A stretch of DNA of 64,000 nt from positions 31,578 to 95,577 of the forward strand of contig WGOB01000006.1 in NCBI GenBank assembly GCA_016124255.1, given 5' to 3'. Source of the DNA: Alphaproteobacteria bacterium. Lineage in GTDB: Bacteria; Pseudomonadota; Alphaproteobacteria; Caulobacterales; Aquidulcibacteraceae. Both the position numbers and the translations under genes were made by a program. Each line of letters starts with the position of its first letter. Within the stretch, counting starts at the first letter, position 1. Shown in pieces: positions 50,973 to 60,162 of the stretch. The notes below the pieces were generated by a model. The model made no database searches and was not told the origin of the DNA. It was given only the letters and a program-made list of their open reading frames with translations.

Positions 50973-51626
50973 ATGTCGGACACGCGCAGTTTTGGCCGCG
51001 GCCAGATGGAATGGGCGCTCTGGCGCGCCATTCTCGGGACGAAGTGGAACAACCAACCAGTGCCGCCGATCTTTCTAACCCGGATCAAGCGGCTCCTGGA
51101 GATCGACCGCGATCCCGCGCTCATCAGCGGCGTCGAGAAGCCGCCCAAGGCGGCGTATGCCCTTGCCCCTCCGCCTGATGCGAGCGGCGAGTCGAGCTAC
51201 ACGCTCGCCGACGCCGTGAGCCTTGCCATCGCGCTCGACCTTTTGGACGCCGGCTTCAAGCAGCGCGAGATTGTCTTCCGGATGCGCTATTTGCGCCCCG
51301 ACCTCGATAAGCGCCTGACGGCGATCCTGGCCCGGCGATCGCCAAGCCGGACGCCGACTAAGGGCGACACGCGCAGCTTCATCGTGCTGGGGCAGGTCGA
51401 GATGAGCGAACTTTATCCCGGCCTTGCCAAGCGAAACGCCAATTATCCGATCCTGCTTGAACCCGTATTTTGCGACGGGCTCGACGCGCTTTCGCGCTAT
51501 CTGGCGACGCTTATGCCGTTGCAGCGCCGTGTGGCGGCGCTCATCGAGATCGCTGGGATCGCGCATGCGGTCGCCGCCGCGCTCGACCAGGCCCCGGTGA
51601 TCCGCCGCGGCCGCCCCAAAAACTGA
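50973..51626 (+). CDS. hypothetical protein upstream of a DNA methyltransferase
   Basis: A 217-residue soluble protein without a recognised family. YTLADAVSLAIALDLLDAGFKQREIVFRMRYLRPDLDKRL (about residues 70-109) looks like a helical, possibly winged-HTH/MerR-like segment. A basic C terminus (IRRGRPKN) also hints at DNA contact. It precedes the ParB/methyltransferase gene by 60 bp in the same direction, a position common for a small regulator or element-specific protein. It has no signal peptide. Confidence 0.65.
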   Translation: MSDTRSFGRGQMEWALWRAILGTKWNNQPVPPIFLTRIKRLLEIDRDPALISGVEKPPKAAYALAPPPDASGESSYTLADAVSLAIALDLLDAGFKQREIVFRMRYLRPDLDKRLTAILARRSPSRTPTKGDTRSFIVLGQVEMSELYPGLAKRNANYPILLEPVFCDGLDALSRYLATLMPLQRRVAALIEIAGIAHAVAAALDQAPVIRRGRPKN

Positions 51627-51686
51627 GCTCAAGGGCTAGGCGCTCGCCGACGCGCATCCTATATTTGACCCTTATTAGGGTTGTTT

Positions 51687-53063
51687 ATGTCGATGGCCTC
51701 CACCCGAACCTGGACCCGCTTGGTCGAACCTCGGCCGATTGCTGCGCTCAAGCCTTACAAGCGCAACGCGCGAACGCACTCCAAGCGGCAGGTCAAGAAG
51801 ATCGCGGCGTCTCTCGAAGCGTTTGGCTTCGTCAATCCGGTGCTGATCGACGAGGAGGGCTGCATCCTCGCCGGCCACGGCCGCGTCGCGGCGGCGAAAC
51901 TGCTGGGCTGGACCGAAGTCCCCACCCTGCTGATCTCGCATCTGAGCCCGGCGCAAAAGCGCGCTTACGTTCTGGCCGATAACCGTCTCGCCGAGGATGC
52001 CGGGTGGGACAAGGAGATGCTGGTCATCGAGCTGCAAGGCCTGCTCGATGAAGGCTTTTCGCTCGAGACGACAGGGTTTGAACTCGCCGAGATCGACTCG
52101 CTCTTCGATGAGGCAAACGACAAGAAGGCGCCGGACCTGGACCGCGCCGACGAAACCCCGCCTCTGCCCGCTTCCGGCGCCTGCGTCAGCCGGCGGAGCG
52201 ACCTGTGGCTGTTGGGCGATAACCGGCTCTATTGCGGCAATGCCTTGGAAGCGGCGTCCTACGCGGCGCTCATGGCGGGTGAAACCGCGGCGCTCGTGTT
52301 TACAGATCCTCCGTACAACGTCCCGATCGCCGGCCACGTCAGCGGCCTCGGCAAAGCGCAGCATCGTGATTTCGCGATGGCGGTTGGCGAGATGACGCCT
52401 GCGGAGTTTGAGGCTTTTCTCAAGACTGCCTTCGGCCACATGGCCGCGCATTCTAAGGACGGCGCGATTCATTTCGTCTGCATGGATTGGCGACACATGC
52501 GCGAAGCGCTCGCCGCCGGCGCCGCCATCTACAGCGAACTGAAGAATCTGATCATCTGGGCGAAGTCCAATGGCGGCATGGGCACTTTCTATCGATCGCG
52601 CCATGAGCTGATTTTCGCGTTCAAGCACGGCGCCGCCCCGCACACGAACAATTTCGAACTTGGGCAGACGGGGCGCCATCGGACAAATGTTTGGGACTAT
52701 GCAGGCGTCAACGCCTTCGGCGCGGCGCGCGACGCAGAACTCGCCATGCACCACACGGTCAAGCCGGTCGCGCTGATCGCCGATGCGCTGAAGGATTGCT
52801 CCAAGCGCGGCGAGATCGTGCTCGATGCTTTCGGCGGATCCGGCTCGACCTTAATCGCGGCGGAGAAGACCGGGCGCCGCGCGCGGCTTCTCGAACTCGA
52901 TCCCGCCTATTGCGACACGATTATCCGCCGTTGGCAAAATTTCACCGGCAAGCGCGCTCTGCTTGCCGGCGAAAACCGCGCGTTCGAAGACGTCGAAGAA
53001 GCGCGCACGTCATCAACCCCAAGCGAAGAAAGGAGCGCTCCGTGCGCCGCCCTCGAAAAGTAA
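51687..53063 (+). CDS. ParB-like domain/DNA (N4/N6) methyltransferase fusion
   Basis: A 458-residue two-domain protein. The ParB/Spo0J nuclease-like N domain (about residues 14-110) has GHGRVAAAKLLGW. The methyltransferase domain has DPPY (207-210) before FGGSGST (near residue 385), the order of beta-type N4/N6 MTases. ATG 51687 follows AGGG. This fusion is common in phages and integrative elements and usually modifies the element's own DNA or the host's for protection. No partner restriction enzyme is adjacent. It overlaps the DUF5681 gene by 22 bp. Confidence 0.88.
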   Translation: MSMASTRTWTRLVEPRPIAALKPYKRNARTHSKRQVKKIAASLEAFGFVNPVLIDEEGCILAGHGRVAAAKLLGWTEVPTLLISHLSPAQKRAYVLADNRLAEDAGWDKEMLVIELQGLLDEGFSLETTGFELAEIDSLFDEANDKKAPDLDRADETPPLPASGACVSRRSDLWLLGDNRLYCGNALEAASYAALMAGETAALVFTDPPYNVPIAGHVSGLGKAQHRDFAMAVGEMTPAEFEAFLKTAFGHMAAHSKDGAIHFVCMDWRHMREALAAGAAIYSELKNLIIWAKSNGGMGTFYRSRHELIFAFKHGAAPHTNNFELGQTGRHRTNVWDYAGVNAFGAARDAELAMHHTVKPVALIADALKDCSKRGEIVLDAFGGSGSTLIAAEKTGRRARLLELDPAYCDTIIRRWQNFTGKRALLAGENRAFEDVEEARTSSTPSEERSAPCAALEK

Positions 53064-53557
53064 AACGCGACAAGAACGGGCGCTGGCAGAAAGGCACGCG
53101 GTCGCCGAACCCCAAGGGCCGTCCGAGACGCAAGAAGTCGGCGCGCCCGTTCGATCCGACCGATATCCGCGATTTTATGAATCAGCAAGTCGCCATGAAG
53201 GACGGCGTTGTGAAAACGCGCAACGAATTGCTGCATCTCAAAATGTTCGAAGACGCGATGAAGGGCCGCGTAAGCAATCAGCGCTATCTGCAAAAGCGCT
53301 ACGATGACGCGACTGCCGCGGTGGCGCAGATCGCTATGGAATATGCCGAGCTCGTCTCGAATTGGATCGTCAACAACAAGAAGCTCGCCGATCTGAGCTA
53401 CAGGATCCCGGAAGACGTCGTTCGGCGCATGCGTCGATATCATGTGCTTCTGCACGGCGAGAATCCGGAGAAATACCCCGACCACATGACCCCGGATGTG
53501 TTCATCGAGACATTGACGATGCAGCACTGGCTCAAGAAAAAACGAAGTGAAGAATAG
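53042..53557 (+). CDS. DUF5681-containing protein
   Basis: A 171-residue protein whose N terminus KRDKNGRWQKGTRSPNPKGRP matches the DUF5681 pattern (xGRWxKGxSGNPxGRP), a short basic motif common in proteins near phage and mobile-element methyltransferases and terminases. The rest is helical. The GTG at 53042 is preceded by AAAGGAG at normal spacing. It overlaps the methyltransferase gene and is probably coupled to it. Function unknown; a DNA-packaging or small-terminase-like role is only suggested by context. Confidence 0.8.
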   Translation: MRRPRKVKRDKNGRWQKGTRSPNPKGRPRRKKSARPFDPTDIRDFMNQQVAMKDGVVKTRNELLHLKMFEDAMKGRVSNQRYLQKRYDDATAAVAQIAMEYAELVSNWIVNNKKLADLSYRIPEDVVRRMRRYHVLLHGENPEKYPDHMTPDVFIETLTMQHWLKKKRSEE

Positions 53558-53598
53558 TTGACGGTCTAGCGCGGCGACGGCCTTTCGTCAGATTCACA

Positions 53599-53614
53599 CC
53601 GTCTCCTGAGACGG
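53599..53614. repeat. 16-bp near-palindrome between converging genes
   Basis: CCGTCTC and GAGACGG are perfect 7-bp arms with only CT between. Located between the DUF5681 gene and the converging helicase gene. With a 2-base loop it is a poor terminator but could be a protein-binding site. Confidence 0.35.
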
Positions 53615-53625
53615 CGCGCCAAGAA

Positions 53626-56600
53626 TCACGGGGCCTCGCCTGTGTCAACGTCGTTCGGCAGGCGATCCATGTCGCCGTCGGTGATGATTTCACCTCTCAC
53701 CTTCATGTCGCGAATGACGCTTTCGATCGCGCCACGAAGATCCGGCCCTGTGCGTCGAAATCCCAACAAGCGCGCCACGGCGATCGTCAGGTCGAGTTCA
53801 TTGGCGGCGCCGCAATCCTGCAGCGTCCGTCTCGCCGCAGCGGCGATCTCGATCGGCGCCAGCATGTCGGCCTTGGCGATCGAACCGGTCTCGGCCGAGC
53901 GATCGCGGACGGGCGGCGCCGTCTTCTGATCGCCGGTGAGCCAGAAAACACCCTCGCGTACGAAAGCGCCGCCGGACGTCGCCTCGACGTGGCGAAGCGC
54001 TCCGATCGCGGCATCGAGAATTCGCCGCCCCGCGCGTTCCTTGCCGAACGCCGTCGCAAAACGTCGCGCAACCTCCTCCTGGTGAATGGGGCCCTCGCCG
54101 CTCACGATCTGGCGGACGAGAGCGGCGAGGACTTGCATCGGCGCTTCGTGGGGTTCTCCCGAAGTTGGCGCCCGGACGGCTACAACCTGATAGTGCGGCG
54201 CACGAAGCGCAGGTTCGACGGACCACTCCTCCGCTGCATCTCCGCTGGAGACGCTGACGTTGTCCGTCAGAGGCGACTCTGCATGTCCAGTGTTCGCTGC
54301 GCTCTGGTTTGAATCGAGATTTTCGTCCTTCGCTTCCTCCAAACGCGCTTTCAAGCGCGCCATTTCATCGGCGCGCCGATAAAACCAATCCGTGCTCCAG
54401 ATGCGATGGAACCGCCATCCTAGATGTTCGAGCACCTGCTGGCGCAGCCGATCCCGCTCTCGCGCCCACAAGGCGCTGTGATAAGTCGCGCCATCGCACT
54501 CGACGGCGAGCACATATTTTCCGGGCAGGTCGGGGTGGCGCACGCCGAGGTCGATCCGAAACCCGGCCGATCCGACTTGGTGATCCACGTCATAGCCGAG
54601 CGCGCGGATGGCGTCGGCGACCATTTCTTCAAAGGGAGAATCCGCCGGCGCTCCGGTGGGCCTCTTCTCGTCAAGCATGCCTGACTGTGCGAAGTCTAGG
54701 AAGCGCTTGAGCACTCTCACGCCCTCGCTTTTGCTCCGCTCGACGGAGATTTCGCCCGGATCGAAAGAGGCGAACACCTCGCAGCGCTGCTTCGCTCGCG
54801 TGAAGAGCACGTTCAGCCGGCGGGCGCCGCCGTCCGCGTTTACCGGGCCAAAATTCATCGATGAAAGCGGCTGGCCCGGCAGCATCGGGCCGTACCCAAC
54901 ACTGACAAAGATCACATCGCGCTCATCGCCCTGGACGTTCTCGAGATTCTTGACGAAGAAATCCTCGGCGTCGCCTTCTCGCAAGAAGGCGTCCAGCGCC
55001 TGGTCCGATCGTCTTGCGAATTCGAGAAGTTCGCCAGTGAGATCTCTTTGGGTCATCGAGAACGTCACGACGCCCAGCGACAGATGCGGCGTGCGGCTGG
55101 CGTGATCTGCAACTGCCGCCACGACGGCTTCCGCCTCGATCCGGTTGCTCCTTTTGCCACCGCGGTCGTAAGCGCCTTGGACTCTCCGGAAAGACAGGCC
55201 GCAGGACGGATCGTGCTGTAGCGGCGAGGGCGGCATCACGAGCCGCGAGCCGTAGAACTCGTCGTTGGAGACGGCGATCAGAGACGGGTCGCGGGATCTA
55301 TAATGCCATTCGAGCATCCGAGACGGAACACCGCGCGCCTCGCAGAGTGTGAGAATGCTCTCCAACTCGGTCACTTTTGCAGTCGTCGGCGTTGCCGCTT
55401 CATCGTCGTCATCTGGACCGTCATCAGCGACCATCCGATCAAAGAAGGACGTCGGCGGCAATTGTTTGCGATCGCCGACGACTACAACCTGTTTCGCGCG
55501 AGCGATGGCGCCAAGCGCATCTTCAGGCCGCACCTGGCTCGCTTCATCGATGATCAGCAGATCGAATGGAAGTCGGCCCGGCTTCAAAAACTGCGCCACC
55601 GACAGCGGGCTCATCATGAAAACCGGCTTGATCCGCTGCACAGCGTCGCCGGCTACGTCCAGAAGCTTGCGGATGGGCATATGGTTCCGCTGCTTGCCGA
55701 ACTCGCCTCGAAGCGCTCCCATGGCGCCGACGGCGCCTTGGGGCAATTGCTGTAGGTGCTTGGCGCGCACGAGCGTCGCCGTCTCCTTGAGGCGCTTGCG
55801 CTCCAGGATCTGGAATTCTTCCACTAAGCCACGCCGTCTGCCCGGCGCATGCTCCGCCAGCTGAGGTCTTTCGCGAATGGCTCTGCGCCATATAGCCTCC
55901 GCGCGGCAGAGGCGCAGCTCTGTTTCGATGGGGCGCCCCTGATCGGCTCTCGACGCCAATTGGTCGGCGAGCGGGGCGGCGCCGTTTTCGCGCAGGCGAG
56001 CCTCGCATCGGCGAAACTCTACCCACTCGCCATACCGGTCCGCTTCCGCGATCAAAGCGTCAAGCCTGCGCGTGACGTGCCGAATTTCGGCGTCCTCAAT
56101 GTCAGCGTCCCCAAACCAGCGCGCATCAAGACGCAACGCACGACCCAGCTTCTCAATTTGATGCAAGATCGCGTCGAGCGAGCTGATGGCGTGCAGCGCC
56201 TTTCGCACAACATCCGGCTTGGCGCACACTTGGGCGAACCGAACCGGATCGACTTTGACTCCGCGCGCCCCGATCCGCAGACGCCAATTCACAAGAGCGA
56301 GCAAGCCGGCGAAGTCGGTCTTCTCGCCGCGCCACGCCGCGCCAAGCTCCTGCTTCAAGACACTCTCGGCGTCAGTCAGATCACGCCGCAGCGCGCGGAT
56401 CGCCAGCAGTGCGTCCGCGAGCGCCACGCGCTCCGCCGCCGTCTTGGGAAGAGCGCCGGCGAGCACCCCAGCAAGACTTGCCGAAGCGTTGCGATAGGCG
56501 CCGCGCATGCGCGCGAAGAACGACGCCGCACCGGCCGCCAGCGGCGTACGCAGTGGCCCTGGATCGATCGACCACGCAAGTTCCGAGAAAACGCCCGTGG

Positions 56601-58311
56601 CTGCGTCCCACGCCTCCCGCCATTGGGCGCCAGCATGAAGCCCGGCCTTGAGCTCTGGAAGTCGCTTCGATTGCAGTACTTCCACAAGCGTCTGCATCTC
56701 GCAGCCGGCCGGACATTCTGCGGCGCTCGTGAGAACTGCGCGCGCCGAAGCGCCGCCTCGAAACGACGCCTCGATCCTCAGACCAAGGAACGCGGCCACT
56801 TTGTCGAGATTTACGGTAAGAGATCGGCAATGCTGCGCGAGCGGCTTAAGACCTGAGGCTAGGCGCTGGAGGTCGAGCGGCTGTAGGTCAAGTCTTCCCA
56901 CGCCCGCGAACGGATGGTCGCGGGGCGCGCCGTTCGCCTCGATCCATTTCGACATCCGCACCGCCGCTTCGACCATACGGTCGGCCTCGTCCGCATTCAT
57001 ATGATCGAGGCCGGCGATCTCCACATCCGGCGGCGGGGCGCCATGTTCGGTCAGCCGCGCTTGCGCGGCAAGGGCCTCAAAAGGCGTCACGCCCGTCTCG
57101 CCAACCGGCGTGTGCAGCAAGGCGGCGCACGCATTGAGATCGTCGCGCACCGCCTTGAGCTTGACGGGCTGCGGCGGCAGCTGAGGCAAAACTCGTCCCA
57201 CGCTGAGCGTACGCGCCAGCTCGTCGAGAACAGACTTCTTGTTGGCGCTGCGCGAATGGAGTTCTATGCAGACGTCGCGCAAACCTGTTTCGACAAGGCG
57301 CTTGTGGACCACAGAGAGCGCAGCCATCTTCTCGGCCACGAACAGTACTTTCTTTCCGTCATGAACAGCGGCGGCAATGATGTTCGTGATCGTTTGCGAT
57401 TTGCCGGGGCCCGGCGGTCCCTGAACGACAAGATTCCTGCCGGCGCGCACCTCTTCAATGACCTTTGTTTGCGAAGCGTCTGCATCCACGACCTGGATGA
57501 GACTGGCTGGTTCGAAGAGGTCGTCCAGATTGGCGTTGTCGTCAAAAAGCGGCCCCTCCGCCTCAAAGCCTCGATGAACCACGCCGTTGAGCAGCCCGTG
57601 CGCATCCAGGGCGCCCTCCGGCCAATCGGCTGGCTCAAGGTCTTTCAGCATGAGCATCTTGGCGAACGAGAAAAAGCCAAGCTGCATGCCGTCAGGATCG
57701 ACGGCCCAGCGGGCCTCGCTGCCGATCGCCGCGCCGACATCTTCAAAATATTTCGACGGAACCAAGCTGTCGGGCACGTCGGGCAACGCAATCCCGAAAT
57801 CCGTTTTGAGACGTTCCTGCAGCGATAGGTTCGTCAGGATGTCGTCTTCTCGAAACTCCAGGTCATGCTTTGACGTGCGCTTGTTCCGCTTGAGCGCCAC
57901 AGGGATGAGAAGGAGCGGCGCGCTGCGCTCAACATTTGAACTCTCATTCTCGAACCACCTGAGAAACCCGAGCGCCAAGAAGAGAACGTTGACGCCTTGT
58001 TCCTGCTCCACCGCAAGCGCGTCGCGCGCGATTTTGCGCAAGCGCCTCTGCAAAGCCTGCGGCCCCAGCATGGTCTCCAGCGTTTGATCGACGAAACGCG
58101 CCGCGTCCGGCGGCTCCGCCAGCAGCGTTTCGGCGGCGCCGGGCGCGTCGGCGTCCTCCTCCGACTCTTTGCCGAACGCGGCAAAGCCCATAAGGCGGCG
58201 ATCGCTTACGAGGATGCGATAGACATCATCCGAACGTTCATTGACGATATTGACGACATTGCCCCGCGCCACGCGCCGGTTCACATGGATGATTTCGAGT
58301 TCCGGTTTCAA
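53626..58311 (-). CDS. DUF4011-helicase-Vsr-like-DUF3320 protein (5' end frameshifted)
   Basis: A 1561-residue frame encoding a large superfamily-1-type helicase protein. Order: DUF4011-like N domain (about 1-280); Walker A GPPGPGKS (298-305), where the usual TGKS is PGKS; Walker B LLIIDEASQ (about 920); helicase C-terminal motifs; a Vsr/DUF559-like endonuclease-type segment with VECDGATYHS (about 1270); and a DUF3320-like C-terminal region (about 1470-1545). This architecture is known from anti-phage defence islands. The true N terminus lies in another frame upstream (see 58238-58393), so the gene is probably disrupted or the base calls are faulty. It is transcribed toward the methyltransferase module. 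Confidence 0.85.
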   Translation of the reverse strand: MKPELEIIHVNRRVARGNVVNIVNERSDDVYRILVSDRRLMGFAAFGKESEEDADAPGAAETLLAEPPDAARFVDQTLETMLGPQALQRRLRKIARDALAVEQEQGVNVLFLALGFLRWFENESSNVERSAPLLLIPVALKRNKRTSKHDLEFREDDILTNLSLQERLKTDFGIALPDVPDSLVPSKYFEDVGAAIGSEARWAVDPDGMQLGFFSFAKMLMLKDLEPADWPEGALDAHGLLNGVVHRGFEAEGPLFDDNANLDDLFEPASLIQVVDADASQTKVIEEVRAGRNLVVQGPPGPGKSQTITNIIAAAVHDGKKVLFVAEKMAALSVVHKRLVETGLRDVCIELHSRSANKKSVLDELARTLSVGRVLPQLPPQPVKLKAVRDDLNACAALLHTPVGETGVTPFEALAAQARLTEHGAPPPDVEIAGLDHMNADEADRMVEAAVRMSKWIEANGAPRDHPFAGVGRLDLQPLDLQRLASGLKPLAQHCRSLTVNLDKVAAFLGLRIEASFRGGASARAVLTSAAECPAGCEMQTLVEVLQSKRLPELKAGLHAGAQWREAWDAATGVFSELAWSIDPGPLRTPLAAGAASFFARMRGAYRNASASLAGVLAGALPKTAAERVALADALLAIRALRRDLTDAESVLKQELGAAWRGEKTDFAGLLALVNWRLRIGARGVKVDPVRFAQVCAKPDVVRKALHAISSLDAILHQIEKLGRALRLDARWFGDADIEDAEIRHVTRRLDALIAEADRYGEWVEFRRCEARLRENGAAPLADQLASRADQGRPIETELRLCRAEAIWRRAIRERPQLAEHAPGRRRGLVEEFQILERKRLKETATLVRAKHLQQLPQGAVGAMGALRGEFGKQRNHMPIRKLLDVAGDAVQRIKPVFMMSPLSVAQFLKPGRLPFDLLIIDEASQVRPEDALGAIARAKQVVVVGDRKQLPPTSFFDRMVADDGPDDDDEAATPTTAKVTELESILTLCEARGVPSRMLEWHYRSRDPSLIAVSNDEFYGSRLVMPPSPLQHDPSCGLSFRRVQGAYDRGGKRSNRIEAEAVVAAVADHASRTPHLSLGVVTFSMTQRDLTGELLEFARRSDQALDAFLREGDAEDFFVKNLENVQGDERDVIFVSVGYGPMLPGQPLSSMNFGPVNADGGARRLNVLFTRAKQRCEVFASFDPGEISVERSKSEGVRVLKRFLDFAQSGMLDEKRPTGAPADSPFEEMVADAIRALGYDVDHQVGSAGFRIDLGVRHPDLPGKYVLAVECDGATYHSALWARERDRLRQQVLEHLGWRFHRIWSTDWFYRRADEMARLKARLEEAKDENLDSNQSAANTGHAESPLTDNVSVSSGDAAEEWSVEPALRAPHYQVVAVRAPTSGEPHEAPMQVLAALVRQIVSGEGPIHQEEVARRFATAFGKERAGRRILDAAIGALRHVEATSGGAFVREGVFWLTGDQKTAPPVRDRSAETGSIAKADMLAPIEIAAAARRTLQDCGAANELDLTIAVARLLGFRRTGPDLRGAIESVIRDMKVRGEIITDGDMDRLPNDVDTGEAP

Positions 58312-58393
58312 GGAGCCTCGTCTGCGCGTCCTTGAGGAGGCGCCGCAAAAGATCGTTTCCGGAATGAGCAGTCTCGCCGTCTCGGAGCGGCAT
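58238..58393 (-). pseudogene. frame-displaced N-terminal piece of the DUF4011 helicase gene
   Basis: From an ATG at 58393 this frame reads MPLRDGETAHSGNDLLRR, then LLKDAQTRLLETGTRN, the normal beginning of this protein family. It then turns into unrelated residues while the family sequence (IHVNRR..GNVVNIVNE) continues in the frame of the main gene. The switch is near 58290. Together the two frames restore a complete protein, so a small indel is likely. Confidence 0.7.
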
Positions 58394-58750
58394 CGTTCGT
58401 TGGAGCTGCAAGCGAATCGTCCGCGTAGTGCTTACGCGCAAGATTGCGTTCTCAAGTCCTAAGAATTGGCGCCTTAGAAGCCAATCGTCGGCTCAGCGAT
58501 GGGATCGCCGAGACTGTGCGTTACGCCTTGAACCCGAGCCAATGCTCGCCGACTTGGTTGGCGAAGCCTGCGCCTACGCAGCGCCTGCGACGCCGGCCCA
58601 GGAGAACTTGTCCTCCGTCGCCACGGCGGTGCTTTGCGTAAAGCGGGCGTCTACTGAACCGGCAGCAGCTCAGGTCTCGGTCGTTGCCGCTGCTGCCTAC
58701 TCCGATCTCACGTTTGACAACGCCTGAGCGATAGCACTGCTGGGGGAGGG
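58394..58750. other. 357-bp gap without a recognisable gene
   Basis: Short open frames exist but none has a convincing start, composition or family match. The helicase gene promoter should lie near its left side. It separates the defence-type segment from the toxin region. Confidence 0.4.
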
Positions 58751-59200
58751 CTATTTTCTGCCTGAAGCCAAATCTGCCACCCGCCTTGCCACCGTGTCGG
58801 CCGCAAACTCCAAGCCAACACTAGCCTCAAACTTGGCGATGGTTGATACAGGTCCTGTTCCTCCCTTAGCCCCCAGGTCTCTCAACTCCGCAACAATAAG
58901 CGCGCCGTCCTCCAAATCTAAGCTAATCACGGCGGTGCCTTTCGCGAAAGCGGCCCAAGACCGCGCGCTGACTGACCGCAATACAACCGGCTCGGGATGA
59001 TCCCCACGAAGATATGTCGGGCCTGGAGGATTACCCTTGCGCGCGCGCGCAAGCACAACACGCTTCACCGCCTCAAGGTCTCCAGCATCAAGAATTTCGA
59101 CAGGTTCTACGTCAAGCCAGCCGGAATCGGTGGCGGCGACGACAGGGATGATCGCCTTGCCTTTCCGAACATAAACATGCGTAAGGAGAGCGAGGGTCAT
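58751..59200 (-). CDS. putative immunity protein for the EC869-like toxin
   Basis: A 149-residue protein of unknown family, soluble, with a mixed alpha/beta pattern. It overlaps the toxin gene stop by 4 bp and lies directly downstream, the standard place of an immunity gene for an Rhs or CdiA toxin. The size fits known immunity proteins for this toxin class. No family is recognised; the assignment rests on position. Confidence 0.65.
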   Translation of the reverse strand: MTLALLTHVYVRKGKAIIPVVAATDSGWLDVEPVEILDAGDLEAVKRVVLARARKGNPPGPTYLRGDHPEPVVLRSVSARSWAAFAKGTAVISLDLEDGALIVAELRDLGAKGGTGPVSTIAKFEASVGLEFAADTVARRVADLASGRK

Positions 59201-60126
59201 CGAACAGGCCGCACAACAACTTCGACGTTCCTTTCCGCCGCGCGGGCCACTGCGGCCTCAATCGCGCTGCTCTGCGCTCTAGTCATACGCTCAGGTACCG
59301 CTAGCTCCAGACGTCTGCTCAAAATCTCACCCTCACGTATCGTTACGCCGTCATGGCGCGCACCCCGAAAATTGGCAAGTCGTCTCACATGTCCGTCAAT
59401 CGTATGCCCTAAACGATTTGCATTTTGATAAGTTCGCGCACGAAGGTCGATGGACTTGATACTAGTCGCTAGGCCCGAAGTGCGATCGAATCGATCGATG
59501 GTAGGGAATGCTCGAGGAAGATTGCTTCCTAGCGCTCTTTCGATTGCAAAACCGCGCGGTGCATTTCCAAGTCCCCAAACTGAGCGGCCCGCGACACCTA
59601 CAATGATAACGTCTTCCGGTCCAGGCAAGAGCAGTGTGGCGCCCATTGCCGCGAAGCCCATGCCCACCGTTTCCATTCTGTGCAGCGGCGTGTCAGCGGC
59701 CGCCTCCTCACACATCAGCCCGGTTTTGGCGCAAGTCCACGCCGCTCCAGAAAGACCGGTCGGGTCACTCAAGTTGAGAGGATCATTTCGCACGTACGCG
59801 TAGAGGTTCAGATCATCCTCATACCCGACCGGATCGGCTTGCAGGAAGCGCCCGAGCGCTGGGTCGTAGACGCGCGCCTTGTAGTGGTAGAGCTGCAGTT
59901 CGGGGAGGGCGATCTGGCCGGTGTAGCGGAAGCGGGAACCGGTCCACGACGCGGGTTCGCCGTAGGGGCCGTAGGAATAGCGTGTGGTGTTTCCGCTCGC
60001 GTCGGTGTGCGCGATGATGCTGCCCAGGTGATCGGCGATCAGCCAGCGGCGGTCAGTGAGGCCCGCGCCCTCGTACCAGACGATCGGCTCGTCCACGCCC
60101 GCGCCGTGGACATAGCGCCGCGCCAA
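59197..60126 (-). CDS. orphan Rhs C-terminal module with CdiA EC869-like toxin domain
   Basis: A 309-residue frame that starts in the middle of an Rhs core: RRYVHGAGVDEPIVWYEG, ADHLGSI, YGPYGEP, ARVYDPALGRFLQADPVGYEDDLNLYAYVRNDPLN (to about residue 120). The variable C-terminal domain contains FPTIDRFDRTSGLATSIKSIDL and a later RRLELAVPE, resembling the endonuclease toxin domain of CdiA EC869-type proteins. The frame is open to a TAG at about 60162 with DALVGEYVGG just upstream, so the core is cut off there. It lacks secretion parts and is an orphan module. Confidence 0.8.
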   Translation of the reverse strand: MARRYVHGAGVDEPIVWYEGAGLTDRRWLIADHLGSIIAHTDASGNTTRYSYGPYGEPASWTGSRFRYTGQIALPELQLYHYKARVYDPALGRFLQADPVGYEDDLNLYAYVRNDPLNLSDPTGLSGAAWTCAKTGLMCEEAAADTPLHRMETVGMGFAAMGATLLLPGPEDVIIVGVAGRSVWGLGNAPRGFAIERALGSNLPRAFPTIDRFDRTSGLATSIKSIDLRARTYQNANRLGHTIDGHVRRLANFRGARHDGVTIREGEILSRRLELAVPERMTRAQSSAIEAAVARAAERNVEVVVRPVR

Positions 60127-60162
60127 CGTTCCGCCGACATATTCGCCGACCAGCGCATCGCT

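Noticed and set aside
53599..53614. CCGTCTC/GAGACGG as a rho-independent terminator
   Set aside because: The loop is only two bases and there is no T run on either side; kept only as a repeat.
58428..58727. 99-codon plus-strand frame in the gap after the helicase gene
   Set aside because: No ribosome site, no recognisable domain and alanine-rich low-complexity composition.
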